The position numbers and the translations under genes were made by a program. Of a DNA stretch of 64,000 nucleotides, positions 49,330 through 60,976 are shown in pieces (positions within the stretch are counted from its first letter, which is position 1; every line of letters begins with the position of its first letter). The DNA is from Epiperipatus broadwayi (lineage: Eukaryota; Onychophora; Udeonychophora; Euonychophora; Peripatidae). The stretch lies in contig JAQFVV010012512.1 of the NCBI GenBank assembly GCA_028023455.1, positions 3,441,935 to 3,505,934 on the forward strand, read 5' to 3'. The notes under the pieces are model-generated. The model was not told the DNA's origin and did not search any database. It saw only the letters and a list, made by a program, of their open reading frames with translations.

Positions 49330-50735
49330 AATTAATACATATGCAGTAGTGCTTGTCATTTATTAAGTAAATTGAGATCTTATGGTATTTGTTATTTCAA
49401 TAAATTTGTTATGTCATTTCATTATAACAGGATTTTTAAATAGATAGTGAATATAGTATTTAAATACTAAATTATTATTAGTAATATCTGGAATTATTTG
49501 AAGTAAGTGCTTCTTTTATTATTGCTGTAAAGCAGATAGATTTCTGATCCCAGATTATTTTTTGTAATAATACTATGCAGCTGAATTGGTTTTTTTTCCT
49601 GATGAAGTAGTGTTAGTTAAAGTAGGTATGGGAAAATTTTTTTAATGACATGCCACACAGATTTCTATAAGGTTTCTAGGAGATTGCATTTTAAAAAATT
49701 CAATACCTAAAATACTCATAGTAAAGGAAGTATTGTGATTATGCCAGAAACAACTTTCTATTTTCATTGAATTTTCAGAAAATAACATTTTTAAATCTAT
49801 TTCAGGCAACTTCACAATGATGTCCAGCATAGTAGATATGTGGGTGTTTGTGTACATTTGTATGTGTCTGAATTTTGTTTTCGTAATAATTTGACAATGA
49901 AATAAAATTTTGCAATGAAATTTTTGTGTCACAATCTTTGTGGGCTACTTTAGATGCCTATTATTGGACAATAGTATCTGTTCATGCGAACTTCCAGTTT
50001 GATACAATTCAATTACCATTTTACCTATAACTTGAAAACTAATGTGACATGCGAGTAAATTTCTTTGACAAAAAAATGTTCAGATTCACACTATAAGGCA
50101 TTTTTGTCTGAAATAATTTTCCATAAAATTCATTGTTTTCAAAATATATTGAATAATTGGGCATAACTATAACTCATTAAGCATGCATTTTATGGAAAAC
50201 TTTATTTGACAAAAGCTACATGGAATTACAAACTAAGTTTTGTTTGAAATATTTTTTATTAGAATGATTTGTTTTTGAGGCTGCATAAATCATCATCATA
50301 AGCTGTAGTTTGCTTACTCTTGAATAAGAGCATTGCTGCTTTTACTTATGGATGATGTGACTGAGTGGTAAATTTATTCTTTTATCTATAATGGCTGATG
50401 ATCAATGTTAATGTAGCCATTGCTAATCATGCTGGTAATTGCTGGATCTGGTCTGATTTTTTAGCATTTGATAATGCATGTTATGCATTTTACAATTTAC
50501 ATTTTTGTACTCAATTCTATTGTTGAGTCATAAGAATGAATTAGAATAGAAAAGTGAGATATAAAATATATGATGTACTCATTTTATTTAAGCCATTAAA
50601 TTAAGTCTTTGCCAACTTTCTATACTTTAGAGTAATTTTTTCCAAAACCATCAAAAATGTATAACTATGCCATGAAGCATTTTAATTGAACCAGTTACTT
50701 CAGATGGCTTTCATGTCCTATACACAAGCTGTTTA
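49330..50735. other. AT-rich sequence, no gene seen
   Basis: The minus-strand open frame at 49642-49932 has no recognisable domain. Confidence 0.45.
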
Positions 50736-50740
50736 CATGG

Positions 50741-51139
50741 AGGTTAAACTCTCCATACAATAGTGCCACTCAGTGCAAGCCAGAATAATCAATGGATGTA
50801 AGAAGATTTGTGTATAAAATCTCCATGTAATGCCTATTCATCCAATATCCCCAGACTAATTTCTAGTTTGTGGTTTCATCAGTGAGGTGCCTTGAATCTG
50901 AGAGCACTGCACATAGATCTTAGGATCTAATGCAACCATCCAGCAGTCACCTTTTACTTTATTAGCTTGTATTGCTTTCAGATCCAAGGCTCCTCACTGA
51001 TGAAAGCCACAAGCTAGAAACTAGTCTGGGAATATTGGATGAATAGATACTAGATGGGGATTTTATGCACAAACCTTCTTGCATCCATTGATATCTCTGG
51101 CTTGCACTGAGTGGTGCTACTGTATGGCGAGTTTAACCT
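50741..51139. mobile_element. 399-bp palindromic fold-back element
   Basis: The ends AGGTTAAACTCTCCATACAA and AGGTTAAACTCGCCATACAG (right end read inward) are followed in both arms by CCACTCAGTGCAAGCCAGA, ATCAATGGATG.AAGAAG, CATCCAATAT.CCCAGACTA and TTTCATCAGTGAGG. The arms run to about 50905 and from about 50985. It is the full palindromic relative of the MITE at 49162-49325. Confidence 0.88.
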
Positions 51140-52885
51140 CTGTATCCTATTTGTTATCTTATTTTGTTTATATGATCTGCTTGTACTTTGGGTGCATGCA
51201 GTGTGTATGTCATGTCAGAATCTATGATATGTCATTGTATATTACTATTAGACTTATAATTTGATTTTATAATGATTTGATAACAATTAGATGTTTAAAT
51301 GATCTAAGTGATTAAAAAAGAATTGTATATTTTGTAGTTTAAGGAAATGCATATATTATTGTTGTTATGATGTCGAGTGTTTTATGTGGTTGTGTGGTTA
51401 TAATTTAAGCTAGTGGATGAATATCTGTAAAAATGTTTGTGAAGCAAGCTTTACAAGAATGGATTAAAATATAAAAATCTGGTATGAAAGGGGTGATATA
51501 GTCATATTAACAAAAACATTAAATTAAAAATTCCCAACCATTTGTATTTCAGAATAACTTTTTCCAAAAATAGTGGGAAATGTAAACTTTCCTCCATAAA
51601 GTATTTCAATTGAACTGGTCACTTCAGTTAGTGCAGGCATGTATTATTTCTCCAATATTCCTAGATATTTGTTCTGTTCATCTAAATAAATGTATATGTA
51701 TTAAATTATAAGTGTCACTTTTTTAAATGGCACCTGTCAGGATTACAGTAACAGCTGATTTTGGAAAAAGTTGATCTCAAGTAAAGAGTGGTTGAAGATT
51801 TTATTTAACATTAATAATTATGTGCACATATGTTTAAAAAAGTTCAAAGTTGTGTGTGGTAAAAAAAAAATGATGTGAATAAAATGGTGTAGACAATCAT
51901 TTAATTTAAATTTCAAAAATTTATAAAATTTAATATTTCATGTTTTATAACATGATTGTTGAAGTTTACCTAAACTGTATTTGTTATTTAAAAGAATGAC
52001 ACTTATAGTTTGATAGATGACATTAAAAACCTGGTTTGAGAACTTTTACAATGTGTGGTTAATGTTATTTAAAACGATTTTTTATATAATATACTTTGTA
52101 TTATTATTATCATCATTATCACCATCATTATTGTTATTGTTGTAAAAGTTTCTCTAATTTATATCTTGATAGTTTTTATATGGGTATTTTAATGGACTGT
52201 GACTGTGGGGGTTTATATTAAAAAAGGAATATTTGATCTATTATGGCTTAAGTTTAATATTTAGTTATTGAACTTGGCTTGCCTTCAATTTTTTCTTTTA
52301 TTTTTTTAATTAGGTAATAGCTTTTTTTGTTGTTTTGTTTATGTTTGTAGGATCAGTTGATGTTTCATAGAGTGAGATGATTTTTTTATTCTCTTTGCTG
52401 TATTAAGATATGAGTCTCTGCTAATTAATTCATTAAATTACCACTCAATCAATTCTATACTATTTATTCACTAAGTCATCTCCAAAGTCTTCAACTCTTG
52501 GACAAATACATTTTAAGTTGCCCTCATGCATTAAGATATATAGGATATACATATACTTATTGCAAGCCATAATATATATGTTAAATGAAGTTGTTTTTTT
52601 TTTTGCTTTTCTATGTGTAAGGAATAGTTGAAAGGGTAGATAGTCATTCCATTAGTTTTCTGAAGAAAGTGAAAAGTAATAGTTTTTAAAAAAAGTTTGT
52701 TAACCTCATTACATTATAAAGTTTATCTTAAAGGTTGCCATCTCATTTTTTGTGCTCCCCTCTATTGTTTAATGCTGTAAAGAAAATAGTACAATCAATA
52801 GCTAATAGTTTTTTTAGAATGAATTTTCAGATATGGAATGAAAAAGAAACCATCCCCCCCCCCCTTTAATCATTTAAATGGAACT
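51140..52885. other. AT-rich sequence, no gene seen
   Basis: A run of 11 C lies at about 52854-52864. I found no protein, palindrome or tRNA-like head. Confidence 0.45.
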
Positions 52886-52889
52886 GTTC

Positions 52890-53440
52890 TTTTTGTATTT
52901 TTATATTGGACTATTTCCATCATCTAATATGTGTATTGAATGTCTTAAGAAAAATTTAACTTTATTTAAATATTCCAAATATATTCAACTGTTAGTAATA
53001 GCATATCAAACAGATTAGTAAATGCACAATGTTTCAAGAGATATTATCCCCTCTTCTTCAGATGTTGCTAGCCTGACCAGTGACAGTATTAGCATGGGAT
53101 TTGAACCTGGGTCCTTAGATTTTTGTTTATTGAATTTTAAGATAACACTTTAACCAACTGAGCCATCCTGTCAAAGGCAACAGTCAGTAGAAATTTCATA
53201 TACTTATCTATTAGCATGTTAACTTAAAATTCAATAATCAAGAATCTAAGGACGCAGGTTCAAATTCCATGATAGTACTGTCACTGGTCAGGCCAGCAAC
53301 ACCTGAAGAAGAGGGGAGAATAATACCTTGAAATGTTGTGCATTTACTAATTTGTTTGATGTGCTATTACTAACAGTTGAATGTATTTGGAATATTTAAA
53401 TAAAGTTAAATTTTTCTAAAGCATTCAATATGCATATTTT
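52890..53440. mobile_element. Fold-back element of two head-to-head tRNA-like SINE units, copy 2
   Basis: This is the clearest member. On the minus strand the left arm (53172 to 53090) begins GATGGCTCAGTTGGTTAAAG, a good A box, and continues to CCAGGTTCAAATCCCATGC, a good B box. The right arm (+) has TAAGGACGCAGGTTCAAATTCC. Outward from the heads both arms share CAC.TGAAGAAGAGGGGA, AATGTTGTGCATTTACTAAT, CTATTACTAACAGTTGAATG and TTAAATWWAGTTAAATTTTT. The right arm stops short of the GATGATGGAAATAG end seen on the left. Confidence 0.85.
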
Positions 53441-53955
53441 AGTAATCAGATTTTGGTGTATGCATTACAATGAAGCTATTACAGCTATGAAATCAATACT
53501 TAAATCTTTGGTTTTAGCTTTCAGTTTATGATATTTCTACTCTGATTCCTTTATTTATAATTATTTTAAATTATAAATTTCTGTATTAATTGATAATATC
53601 AATTATACAAGGTATTTAATCATTATAAGATTGTTTTAGCAACTCTCTTCTTTTGCATTTAGATTTCAAGACTATATTTATGCTTTTCTGTCTTTATATA
53701 TGTATAGTGCAGATAATCTAAGATGAATCCAAATGCCAGTATTTCAAAAACTTATATTATTCAGATAAATTTACAAAGTTTTCTTTAATGCTTTCACTAA
53801 ACTGGTGTAAAAATTTTGGTGATATAAATATGAATACATTCTGTATTTTAAACTACATAAATTATTGTTAATACAATAAATTTATACAGTATACAAATTT
53901 CAATATATGCAAACTGTAGATAGTAAAATTAATAGTAATATTAATTGTTAATTTC
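53441..53955. other. AT-rich sequence, no gene seen
   Basis: Nothing recognised. Confidence 0.45.
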
Positions 53956-53959
53956 TTTA

Positions 53960-54880
53960 GAAAAATTCAAACTTTATTTAAACTTTTCAAATACTTTCAG
54001 CTGTTTCTAATAGCATTCGGGTTTAATATATTACACGATATTTTTAGTGATAATGTTCTTTCTTCTTCAGAATATTAGGTGTGAGTTAATATATGATAAT
54101 AGTAAGGAAAGTAGTTTATTGTTTAAGGCTCGAACGGGATCTTTAGCTACAAAAGAATATACATGTAAATGGAAAAATATGGGTGATTTGTTTTGTAAAT
54201 TATGTAATGAAGGAATAGAAAATATTAGGCATTTGTTAATTGAATGTAAATGTTTGAAAACAGAAAGGGTACATATAATGAAGTTGTGGAAAAATAAATA
54301 TGAAAAGAGTGATTATACAGAAAGTGAATTATTGTTTTTTATGCTGGGTTTGGGAAAAAATAAGGGGGGATTTAGATATAAAGGTTATAGAGTTGACAAA
54401 TATTATGTTGTGGAAATGGGATAGAGCAGATTATGGGTAAATTTAGAATGGGGAATGTAAAATAAAGTGGCTAACATGTTTATCTGGGCATAATTGTAGA
54501 GATATTCTTGACTTCATTTAAGGAGAAGCCATAATACATCACATTACATCTCATCACTAGATGGGAATCAAATCTGAGCATTTAGATTCATGAATGAATC
54601 TAAATATCCAAATTTGATTCCCATACTAGTATTGTTACTTTAAATTTAGTGTTCATGAATCTAAAGACCATGTTTGATTCTTATGCTAGTACTGTCACTG
54701 GTCAACTCATCAACACCAGAAGAAGAGAGAATATCCTTTGAAATATGTTATATAGTAACTTGTGGATTATTACTAAGAATTGAAAGTATGTGAAAAGTTT
54801 AAATATAGTTTGAATTTTTCTAAAGACATTTAACAATTAATATTAGATGATGGAAATAATTACCATACCATTATTACAAA
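53960..54880. mobile_element. Fold-back SINE-like element, copy 3, interrupted by a LINE
   Basis: The left arm (AGAAAAATTCAAACTTTATT, TCAGCTGTTTCTAATAGCAT, TTCTTCTTCAG at 54062-54070) and right arm (ACCAGAAGAAGAGAGAATAT, ATTACTAAGAATTGAAAGTA, AATTTTTCTAAAGACATTTA, GATGATGGAAATAA) mirror each other. The left head is displaced to about 54550 by an insertion of about 480 bp carrying LINE coding sequence. The centre holds a smaller palindrome (54552-54616, GGGAATCAAAT... and mirror ATTTGATTCCC). Confidence 0.75.
54072..54425 (+). pseudogene. LINE ORF2 C-terminal fragment with zinc knuckle
   Basis: An open stretch of about 118 codons ends at TAG (54422-54424). It has LLFKARTGSLATKEYTCKW, then CKLCNEGIENIRHLLIEC, the Cys-Cys-His-Cys knuckle found at the end of many LINE reverse transcriptases, and a basic tail. 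No RT motif precedes it; the sequence enters directly from the arm of the fold-back element, so it is a 5'-truncated insertion. The knuckle spacing resembles that of the LINE at 20438-21206 but the flanking sequence differs. The frame is intact but has no start or catalytic part of its own. Confidence 0.7.
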
Positions 54881-54884
54881 TTTT

Positions 54885-55800
54885 CAAACTAATACTAGTA
54901 AAATTAATGTTTATTTAAATTTTCAGTAGGTTTTGATGATGGGGAGAAAGATTTTATTATTGAAATCTTAGAAAATTATGAAAACCTGGGGCCGGTTATT
55001 AATTAAATTTCAAACATTGACTAATATAAAACATAAAACTTTTTTTTTAAAAAAAAACAAAAAGGAATGCTTTTATTAAAAGCATAATAAAAGTAAAGTA
55101 AACCAATTTTGAAAAAAAATTAATCCTGTTCATAATTTGAAAACAGAATTGCTTTTACTAGATTCTATTTCATCAAAGCCATGTATCTGAGTTGATTTTT
55201 TCAATATAGTTCCGTTTTTCAGTGTTGATTTGGGTGGTGAAATTACTGTTAATAATTTTTGGAGAAATAGAGATGACTTCTACAAAAATATGTTTTGAAA
55301 TTTTCAAAAAACTGAAAATCAATCTTTAATATAAATTAAAATCTATCCCAAAAAGTTATATTGAATGAATTAAAAATTGAAATATGGTTTCTACAATCAG
55401 AAATGTATCCATTGTAAGCCTATAACTACCATGTTATGGGGATACTTAATGGTAAAAAATAGAGAGAGAGAGACTTCTATGCAATTTTATTCATTCTTGA
55501 AGGGGTGATCATTTCCTCTAAATATCCTATGCTAATGGCCTCTTCCTAGGGAAATTTTAAATAGTTTCCATTTAATAAGAATTTATACATTTCTGACTGG
55601 AAAATATCTCATTAGGTAACTTCACAAATGGCAATTTACTATCTTTTCAATGTATGTCACTCCACCCCTATAAACAAGAGAAATTTCTTATATAGAACAA
55701 GATGTATTCTCAAACTTTTCAAAAATTTCAGTTTGTTACATATATATATATGATAAACAAAACAAGTTATAAATTTCGAAACTTGCTCTTAGCTTGCATT
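54885..55800. other. AT-rich sequence, no gene seen
   Basis: An AGAGAGAG run near 55461 and A/T homopolymers only. Confidence 0.45.
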
Positions 55801-55802
55801 TT

Positions 55803-56298
55803 ATGATCACTAGATGGAGCTTTACCAATAGCTCACTAACAAACTCTGTTTACATAAACGCTGAGAGAGATAGAATTCAATATCTCTTTCATTGTCTCCA
55901 ACCTTTAAACAATGGTTTCAAGCTAATTGGCTCACATCAGTAAAGGGTAGGAAGTCTAGAAACTAGATCTAAATACCAACTCTACAATCAGCATTTATGA
56001 AACACGTTTCTATCAGTTTGAAAGCATGAATTTTTTAGATATGTAAATATATCTTCAAATCCAATCAAGCAAACTAGATAGTTATATGGGTCTGAATTCA
56101 GTTCAGTTTCACCATATAGTAAAAGCCTCTGCAATCTATATCATTGCAAAAACCTTCACTGACGTGAGCCAACTAGCTTGAAACTATGGTTTAAAGGTTG
56201 GAGACAATGAAAGAGATATTGAATTCTATCTCTCTCAGCGTTTATGTAAAGAAAGCTTGTTAGTGAGCTATTGGTAAAGCTCCATCTAGTGATTATAT
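55803..56298. mobile_element. Palindromic fold-back element with highly similar arms
   Basis: The left arm 55803-55950 and right arm 56148-56298 are about 95% identical as reverse complements: ATCACTAGATGGAGCTTTAC, CAATAGCTCACTAACAA, ACATAAACGCTGAGAGAGAT, TCTCCAACCTTTAAAC and GGCTCAC.TCAGT. The spacer is about 200 bp. The close match of the arms suggests a recent insertion or gene conversion between arms. The 78-codon minus-strand frame here is a by-product. Confidence 0.9.
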
Positions 56299-56299
56299 A

Positions 56300-57535
56300 T
56301 GTGTGTATGTTAAATAAACTTGGGAAAATGTAAACTCTGATGTTTAGCTGTCTTGCAATAGATTGATTTATACAAGGACAATACAATAACATTGATTATT
56401 TATGCTTTAGTATTAAAGCAATTGATTTACTATTCAATTTATAATGGTTATTCTTGTATTTGCATAAATGACTGGCAATGGTTTAGGAAAGTGATGAGGA
56501 GTCATTTTATAGGGTATACCTACTGCCAATTCATTTGAGATTTATATATATATAAAATGGCTCTTATATGATGTTTCATGCACTTTTATTGGAGCTTATA
56601 TCTTTCTAAGTTTATTTACAGATATTTCTAGTAGGATCATAATCTATTTAATTACATATTTAAATGTTCTTTTTAATTAAACTTTAATTAATAAAGTGAA
56701 TTTAATGTAGCATTGAACATTGATACTTTAATATCAAGTAAACTTATTTACCATAATTAATCTTAGTGTGTAAGAACAAAAAAGGTTTATCATTGGTGTT
56801 ATTCATTTAAGTAAAAGTTTTCAATAAAAATTTTAATTGTTCAGTGAATATCACAAATGAGTGCCATTTAATAGTTAAAATTTTAGTTCTATTCAAAAAA
56901 GAAAAAGTTTTATTTCTAGAAGAAACAACATTTCTGCTCTTGCATAACTTTTCCCCCAATGTTAACTGAAAAGTAAGCTTTTTTTATTGTTGTTTATAAG
57001 TTCCATTTTTTGTAAAATTATTAAATATTTATTTTTTAATAAGAATGTAATGTCTGCATCTAGCTTGTAAAAAAACTAGCCTATCAAAAATGTTAGGTCA
57101 GACAGAAAATGAATGGCACTAATAGCTTTATTACTGTTTTTATTAAATTTTTTGAATGGGATGTTGATTTTTAATAATTCTAAGAATAATTTTATTATTT
57201 CCACATGCGGTTTTAACAAAACTTAAAGATTTCATTGAGAATAAGTATTTTTTCATTATATATATATATTTTTTTAGCCTGAAGACTGGAATAAAATCTT
57301 TTATTTTGATTTCTTTATTATTGTTTTTTTTTTTTTATGTTCTTTGCAAAGATGATATTTAATTTTAAGATTACTTTCAATTTTTTAATTTATGCTTTTA
57401 ACAAAATTTATCTCAAAGATAAAATTTGATATTGAATATATTTTATTTATTTATTTATTTTTGTTAAAAAATAACTGAAGGAAAAATAAGAAAAAGAACA
57501 GAAAAAGCCTACTTCAAAACAATTGGCTTAAAGAG
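56300..57535. other. AT-rich sequence, no gene seen
   Basis: TATATA near 57259 and homopolymer T near 57325 are the only structures. Confidence 0.45.
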
Positions 57536-57537
57536 TT

Positions 57538-57927
57538 AATATATGCAGGATTCGAATTCAGACTTTCACATGACCCACTGCTCTCAGTGCTATCTCATAT
57601 TGCTGACACACCTGATCACACACATCTTGAAAAGATAAATAATCAATATACGTATTTCATGCTAAACCAGCAATCATCAGTTGGTCTAGATTACTATCCT
57701 CACACATATATATATCTTCATATAAAGCTGAGCACTGATTATGTATGTGTGTGAGGATAGTAAGATAGTAATCTAGACTAACTGATGATTGCTGGTTTAG
57801 CATAAAATACAGTTATTGGTGATTATTTATCTTTTCAACATGTTTGTGATCAGGTGGGTCAGCAATATGAGATGGCACTGAGAGCAGTGGGTCATGTGAC
57901 AGTCTGAGTTCGAATCCCGCATATATT
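57538..57927. mobile_element. Palindrome with tRNA-like B box at each end
   Basis: Arms 57538-57725 and 57745-57927 mirror each other. The right arm (+) runs CTGATGATTGCTGGTTTAGC, TTGGTGATTATTTATCTTTT, GATCAGGTGGGTCAGCAATA, GAGATGGCACTGAGAGCAGT, ending GAGTTCGAATCCCGCATATA. GAGTTCGAATCCC is a near-consensus B box. Here the tRNA-like parts lie at the outer ends (tail to tail), the reverse of the 52890-53440 family. Fragments of the same unit lie at 17947-18518 and 48640-48765. Confidence 0.85.
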
Positions 57928-57929
57928 AC

Positions 57930-59934
57930 ATATATAAATGCAGGTTTAAGCCTGTGCAATGTATTAAAGAGTTAATGTAAGAAAATTGTTACATTTTCAT
58001 GGACAGTTGGTGATGCTTTAGATTATGCTAATGAAAGAAGTATTGCAGAGTGATTGATCAGTTTTCATATGGTATAGCAAGTGAATAATAAATGTCATGC
58101 ACTATGATTGGAGTTTTTATGCATGCAAATAAATTTCAAGGGAGGCCAAGCTACTTTTTTCCATTAATTAATACATAAGTAAAATTTATCTTAAAATTAC
58201 TTGGCCAGAGACTTATTAATGAACAAAGTATTAGCTGTGGGGTTTTAAAAAATCCATAATTAAAAAGATAGTTTTTCATTTGTGAAAATAAATACTTTTA
58301 AAATGTTGCTTATTTATTCATTATTCATGTTTTTTTTTTTTTTTTTAAATAAATATATAAATAAATTACATATATGTATTGCATGAATTAATTTGCTACA
58401 AATAACCTGTTAATTATCAACTGTTTACTTATGTATAAAATTTGTCATATATTTATCATCTTCTAAATATGTAAACCAACCAGATTTTTGGAATAGTCAA
58501 AGGCAGACATAAGTAGAATTTTCGAGTATAAAATTTGGGACATTTTTTTTTTTTTTTTTTTTTGGCAACATTTTCTGTTAAGGAGATTTTCAAATGAAAT
58601 TTTAAAAATGCTTTAAATTTGAATTTTGTAAAAAAAATTAAAAAAAGAAAGAATAGAGAGAGAATAGTATTCAAACTTACTAACATTAGTCATCAAAAGT
58701 CTTCAGAAAAAAATATTCTTAATAATAACAGATGAGCTTTGATGTTGTTAATTTTTTTTAAAAACTATTGTATTTAAAATAAAATTTGATCAATATCCTC
58801 AGATAGCAATTAAAATTTCTGGGAGTAAAATCCTGCATCAACATATCCAAACAAATTATAAATGTGAAATATATGGGTATTAAAAGAAAAACTTACTTCA
58901 CATCTATGTTTTTAGTAGTAGAAAACTGAAAGATTTGACTAATCCGTGCTGTTGTTTACTTAGTTGTTTGGTTTCAGGATTCTCAGTGATCATACTATAT
59001 TTTATCATAGACAATTATTCAAGTTTATTGTATATGAAAATATTATTAATGATTAATATATTCTGTATGGTGCGTAAAATGAATTGTTTATTGCTCGGAA
59101 GTTTATAGGAAGTTTCAATATTGGTACCTGGGTAGTATTATGTACATAGGATTAGATAGGTCAGTAACAAAAACAAAACGAGATTTACATTTCTATTGCA
59201 TTAATAAAGATTTTTAAAATGGTTTACTGCTATTTGAAACTGTTTTATGTATGTTTATGTACATATATATATAGACGAAATATTTCCCTTTAAAACCGTG
59301 CCATTGTAATTAAGTCATTGTTCAGTGTAATGCCACCTGCCTTTACGTGATTAATTGTGGAATTATAATAACAAAGTTACTTATCTAGGTGTGTTGTTTT
59401 TTTTTTTTTTTGCTATCACTTATGTCACTATTAATTTTTCATTTTTTTTAAAATTTACTTTGACTTTTATTATTATTGCTGTTGTTTTCGGTTTAGAGGA
59501 GAATTACAAGTATTTTAATAATACTACTCCATTAAATGATTTTAATAAATCAACTTATACGTGCTAATTAAAAATTATTCTTAAATGAAAAGAGGTCTTT
59601 TATTTCAATAATAAATGCATTCAAAATGCACTTAAATGTTGGTTTTAAATAAGCAAATGAAATTTTATAGCTTATTTCTGAGACTTCACATCTTTATACA
59701 GTAAAATGAAAACCCTCATTGGTTAGTTCTCATGTTGACATTGATTCGAACCTGAAGTGCATTTTATTCAGATAGTTTGGAAATTGTCAATCAAAATTAC
59801 TATTTTTTAAAATAGCCAACTTATAGCTAAAGAAAACTATTCTACCAATTCTGGTCAGAGAAAATACTATAAATAAGTTCTTATGCAGTGACTACTATTG
59901 TAATATAATGCAAGTTTCTCCATTTTCAAGCGCA
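57930..59934. other. AT-rich sequence, no gene seen
   Basis: Long T runs at about 58329-58346, 58544-58563 and 59397-59411. The short frames around them have no domain. Confidence 0.45.
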
Positions 59935-59942
59935 GTCTATAC
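59935..59942 (+). repeat. hAT copy B target duplication, left
   Basis: GTCTATAC is identical to 63019-63026. Confidence 0.85.
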
Positions 59943-60748
59943 TAAGAGTGGGCAGATGCGACTCTCAGTTGAGTTAAGGCGGCTCCCATTGAAATCCGAT
60001 TTTATTTTTATTATTTCAGTTTTTTTTAATTGCACAAAAATTTGTAATATGATAGAAATTTTTATCAAACATTTTTATTACTTAACGTTTTGATTATTTA
60101 TCAAGCGCATAGGTAGTCTGTGTTTTATTATAAATTATATCATATATGTAAGTACATACTATTTTCAAATATATTGGTAACTCACGTTAAATGATATCTA
60201 CCGAATCTTGTAAAAATTATTATTTGCGCATATGGAGTGACCACATGCATAAATTTATGATTTGTGCAATTTTCTGGCTGCATATTTCAGTGATAGTTTG
60301 CCTAAGAGCTAAATGTCCAATTTCATATTTTTTTCAAAAAATCTGGTAAATAGACTGCTTTATTAAGCAATTTAAACTTGTTTATGATGTGTAATTTTTC
60401 TGCGGCGTCGGTTTAAGTTTTCTGAAGACATGTTTACAAGTTAAGAAAATTATTTTAATTGTTTATAATTAGTGCACTTAGAGTTTCTTTTTTTTTTTTA
60501 AACAATTATATTAAAAACTCTTGAAAATTAAACTGGAATGCATTTGCTTGATTTGGTTATATTGTTTTTATTTTTGGTGGTAAATAATAGTAAAACAGAC
60601 ATTTAAGAATTATCAGGGAAATATCAACCAAAAACAAATATAGTCCTAAATTGATTTTAATTATTCTAAATTGTTTTTATTCTTATTTTATTTTAAGAAG
60701 CCATATTTCTTCAACAATTTGTTGCACCAATTACGAATTTTTTAAAAC

Positions 60749-60764
60749 AAGAATTAATATTTAG
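60749..60764 (+). repeat. SINE target site duplication, left
   Basis: AAGAATTAATATTTAG is identical to 60879-60894. Confidence 0.93.
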
Positions 60765-60878
60765 TCTTGCATTTGGTGGTCGAGAGGTCAGCGCGACTGC
60801 CTTGCACTTGCAGGCAGTTGCCCGGGTTGTGGGTTCGCGTCCCGGCCGATGCTATGATACTTAAAAATAAAAATAAAA
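60765..60878 (+). mobile_element. tRNA-derived SINE inside hAT copy B
   Basis: This 114-bp insertion consists of TTTGGTGGTCGAGAGGTCAG (A-box region), an ACTGCC...GGCAGT anticodon-like stem, GTGGGTTCGCGTCCCGGCC (B box), GATGCTATGA and an A-rich tail (AAAATAAAAATAAAAA). Perfect 16-bp duplications flank it. hAT copy A has the uninterrupted sequence at the matching position, proving insertion. It seems to be almost only a tRNA head plus tail, without a long body. Weak acceptor pairing argues against a functional tRNA gene. Confidence 0.93.
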
Positions 60879-60894
60879 AAGAATTAATATTTAG
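60879..60894 (+). repeat. SINE target site duplication, right
   Basis: This is identical to 60749-60764. Confidence 0.93.
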
Positions 60895-60976
60895 ACATTT
60901 TTTAAAAAATATTTATTTATTTATTTTGTTTGAATTTCAAACTTTGAAAATAAATTTACTTAAATTTGTTGTTAAC

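Noticed and set aside
54047-54424. Host zinc-finger gene
   Set aside because: The single CCHC-type knuckle with a HLLIEC core and basic tail fits the C terminus of LINE reverse transcriptases, and the frame starts inside a transposon arm.
60765-60878. Functional tRNA gene
   Set aside because: The A and B boxes are good, but acceptor and T stems have mismatches, an A-rich tail follows, and perfect target duplications flank the unit. It is a retroposed SINE.
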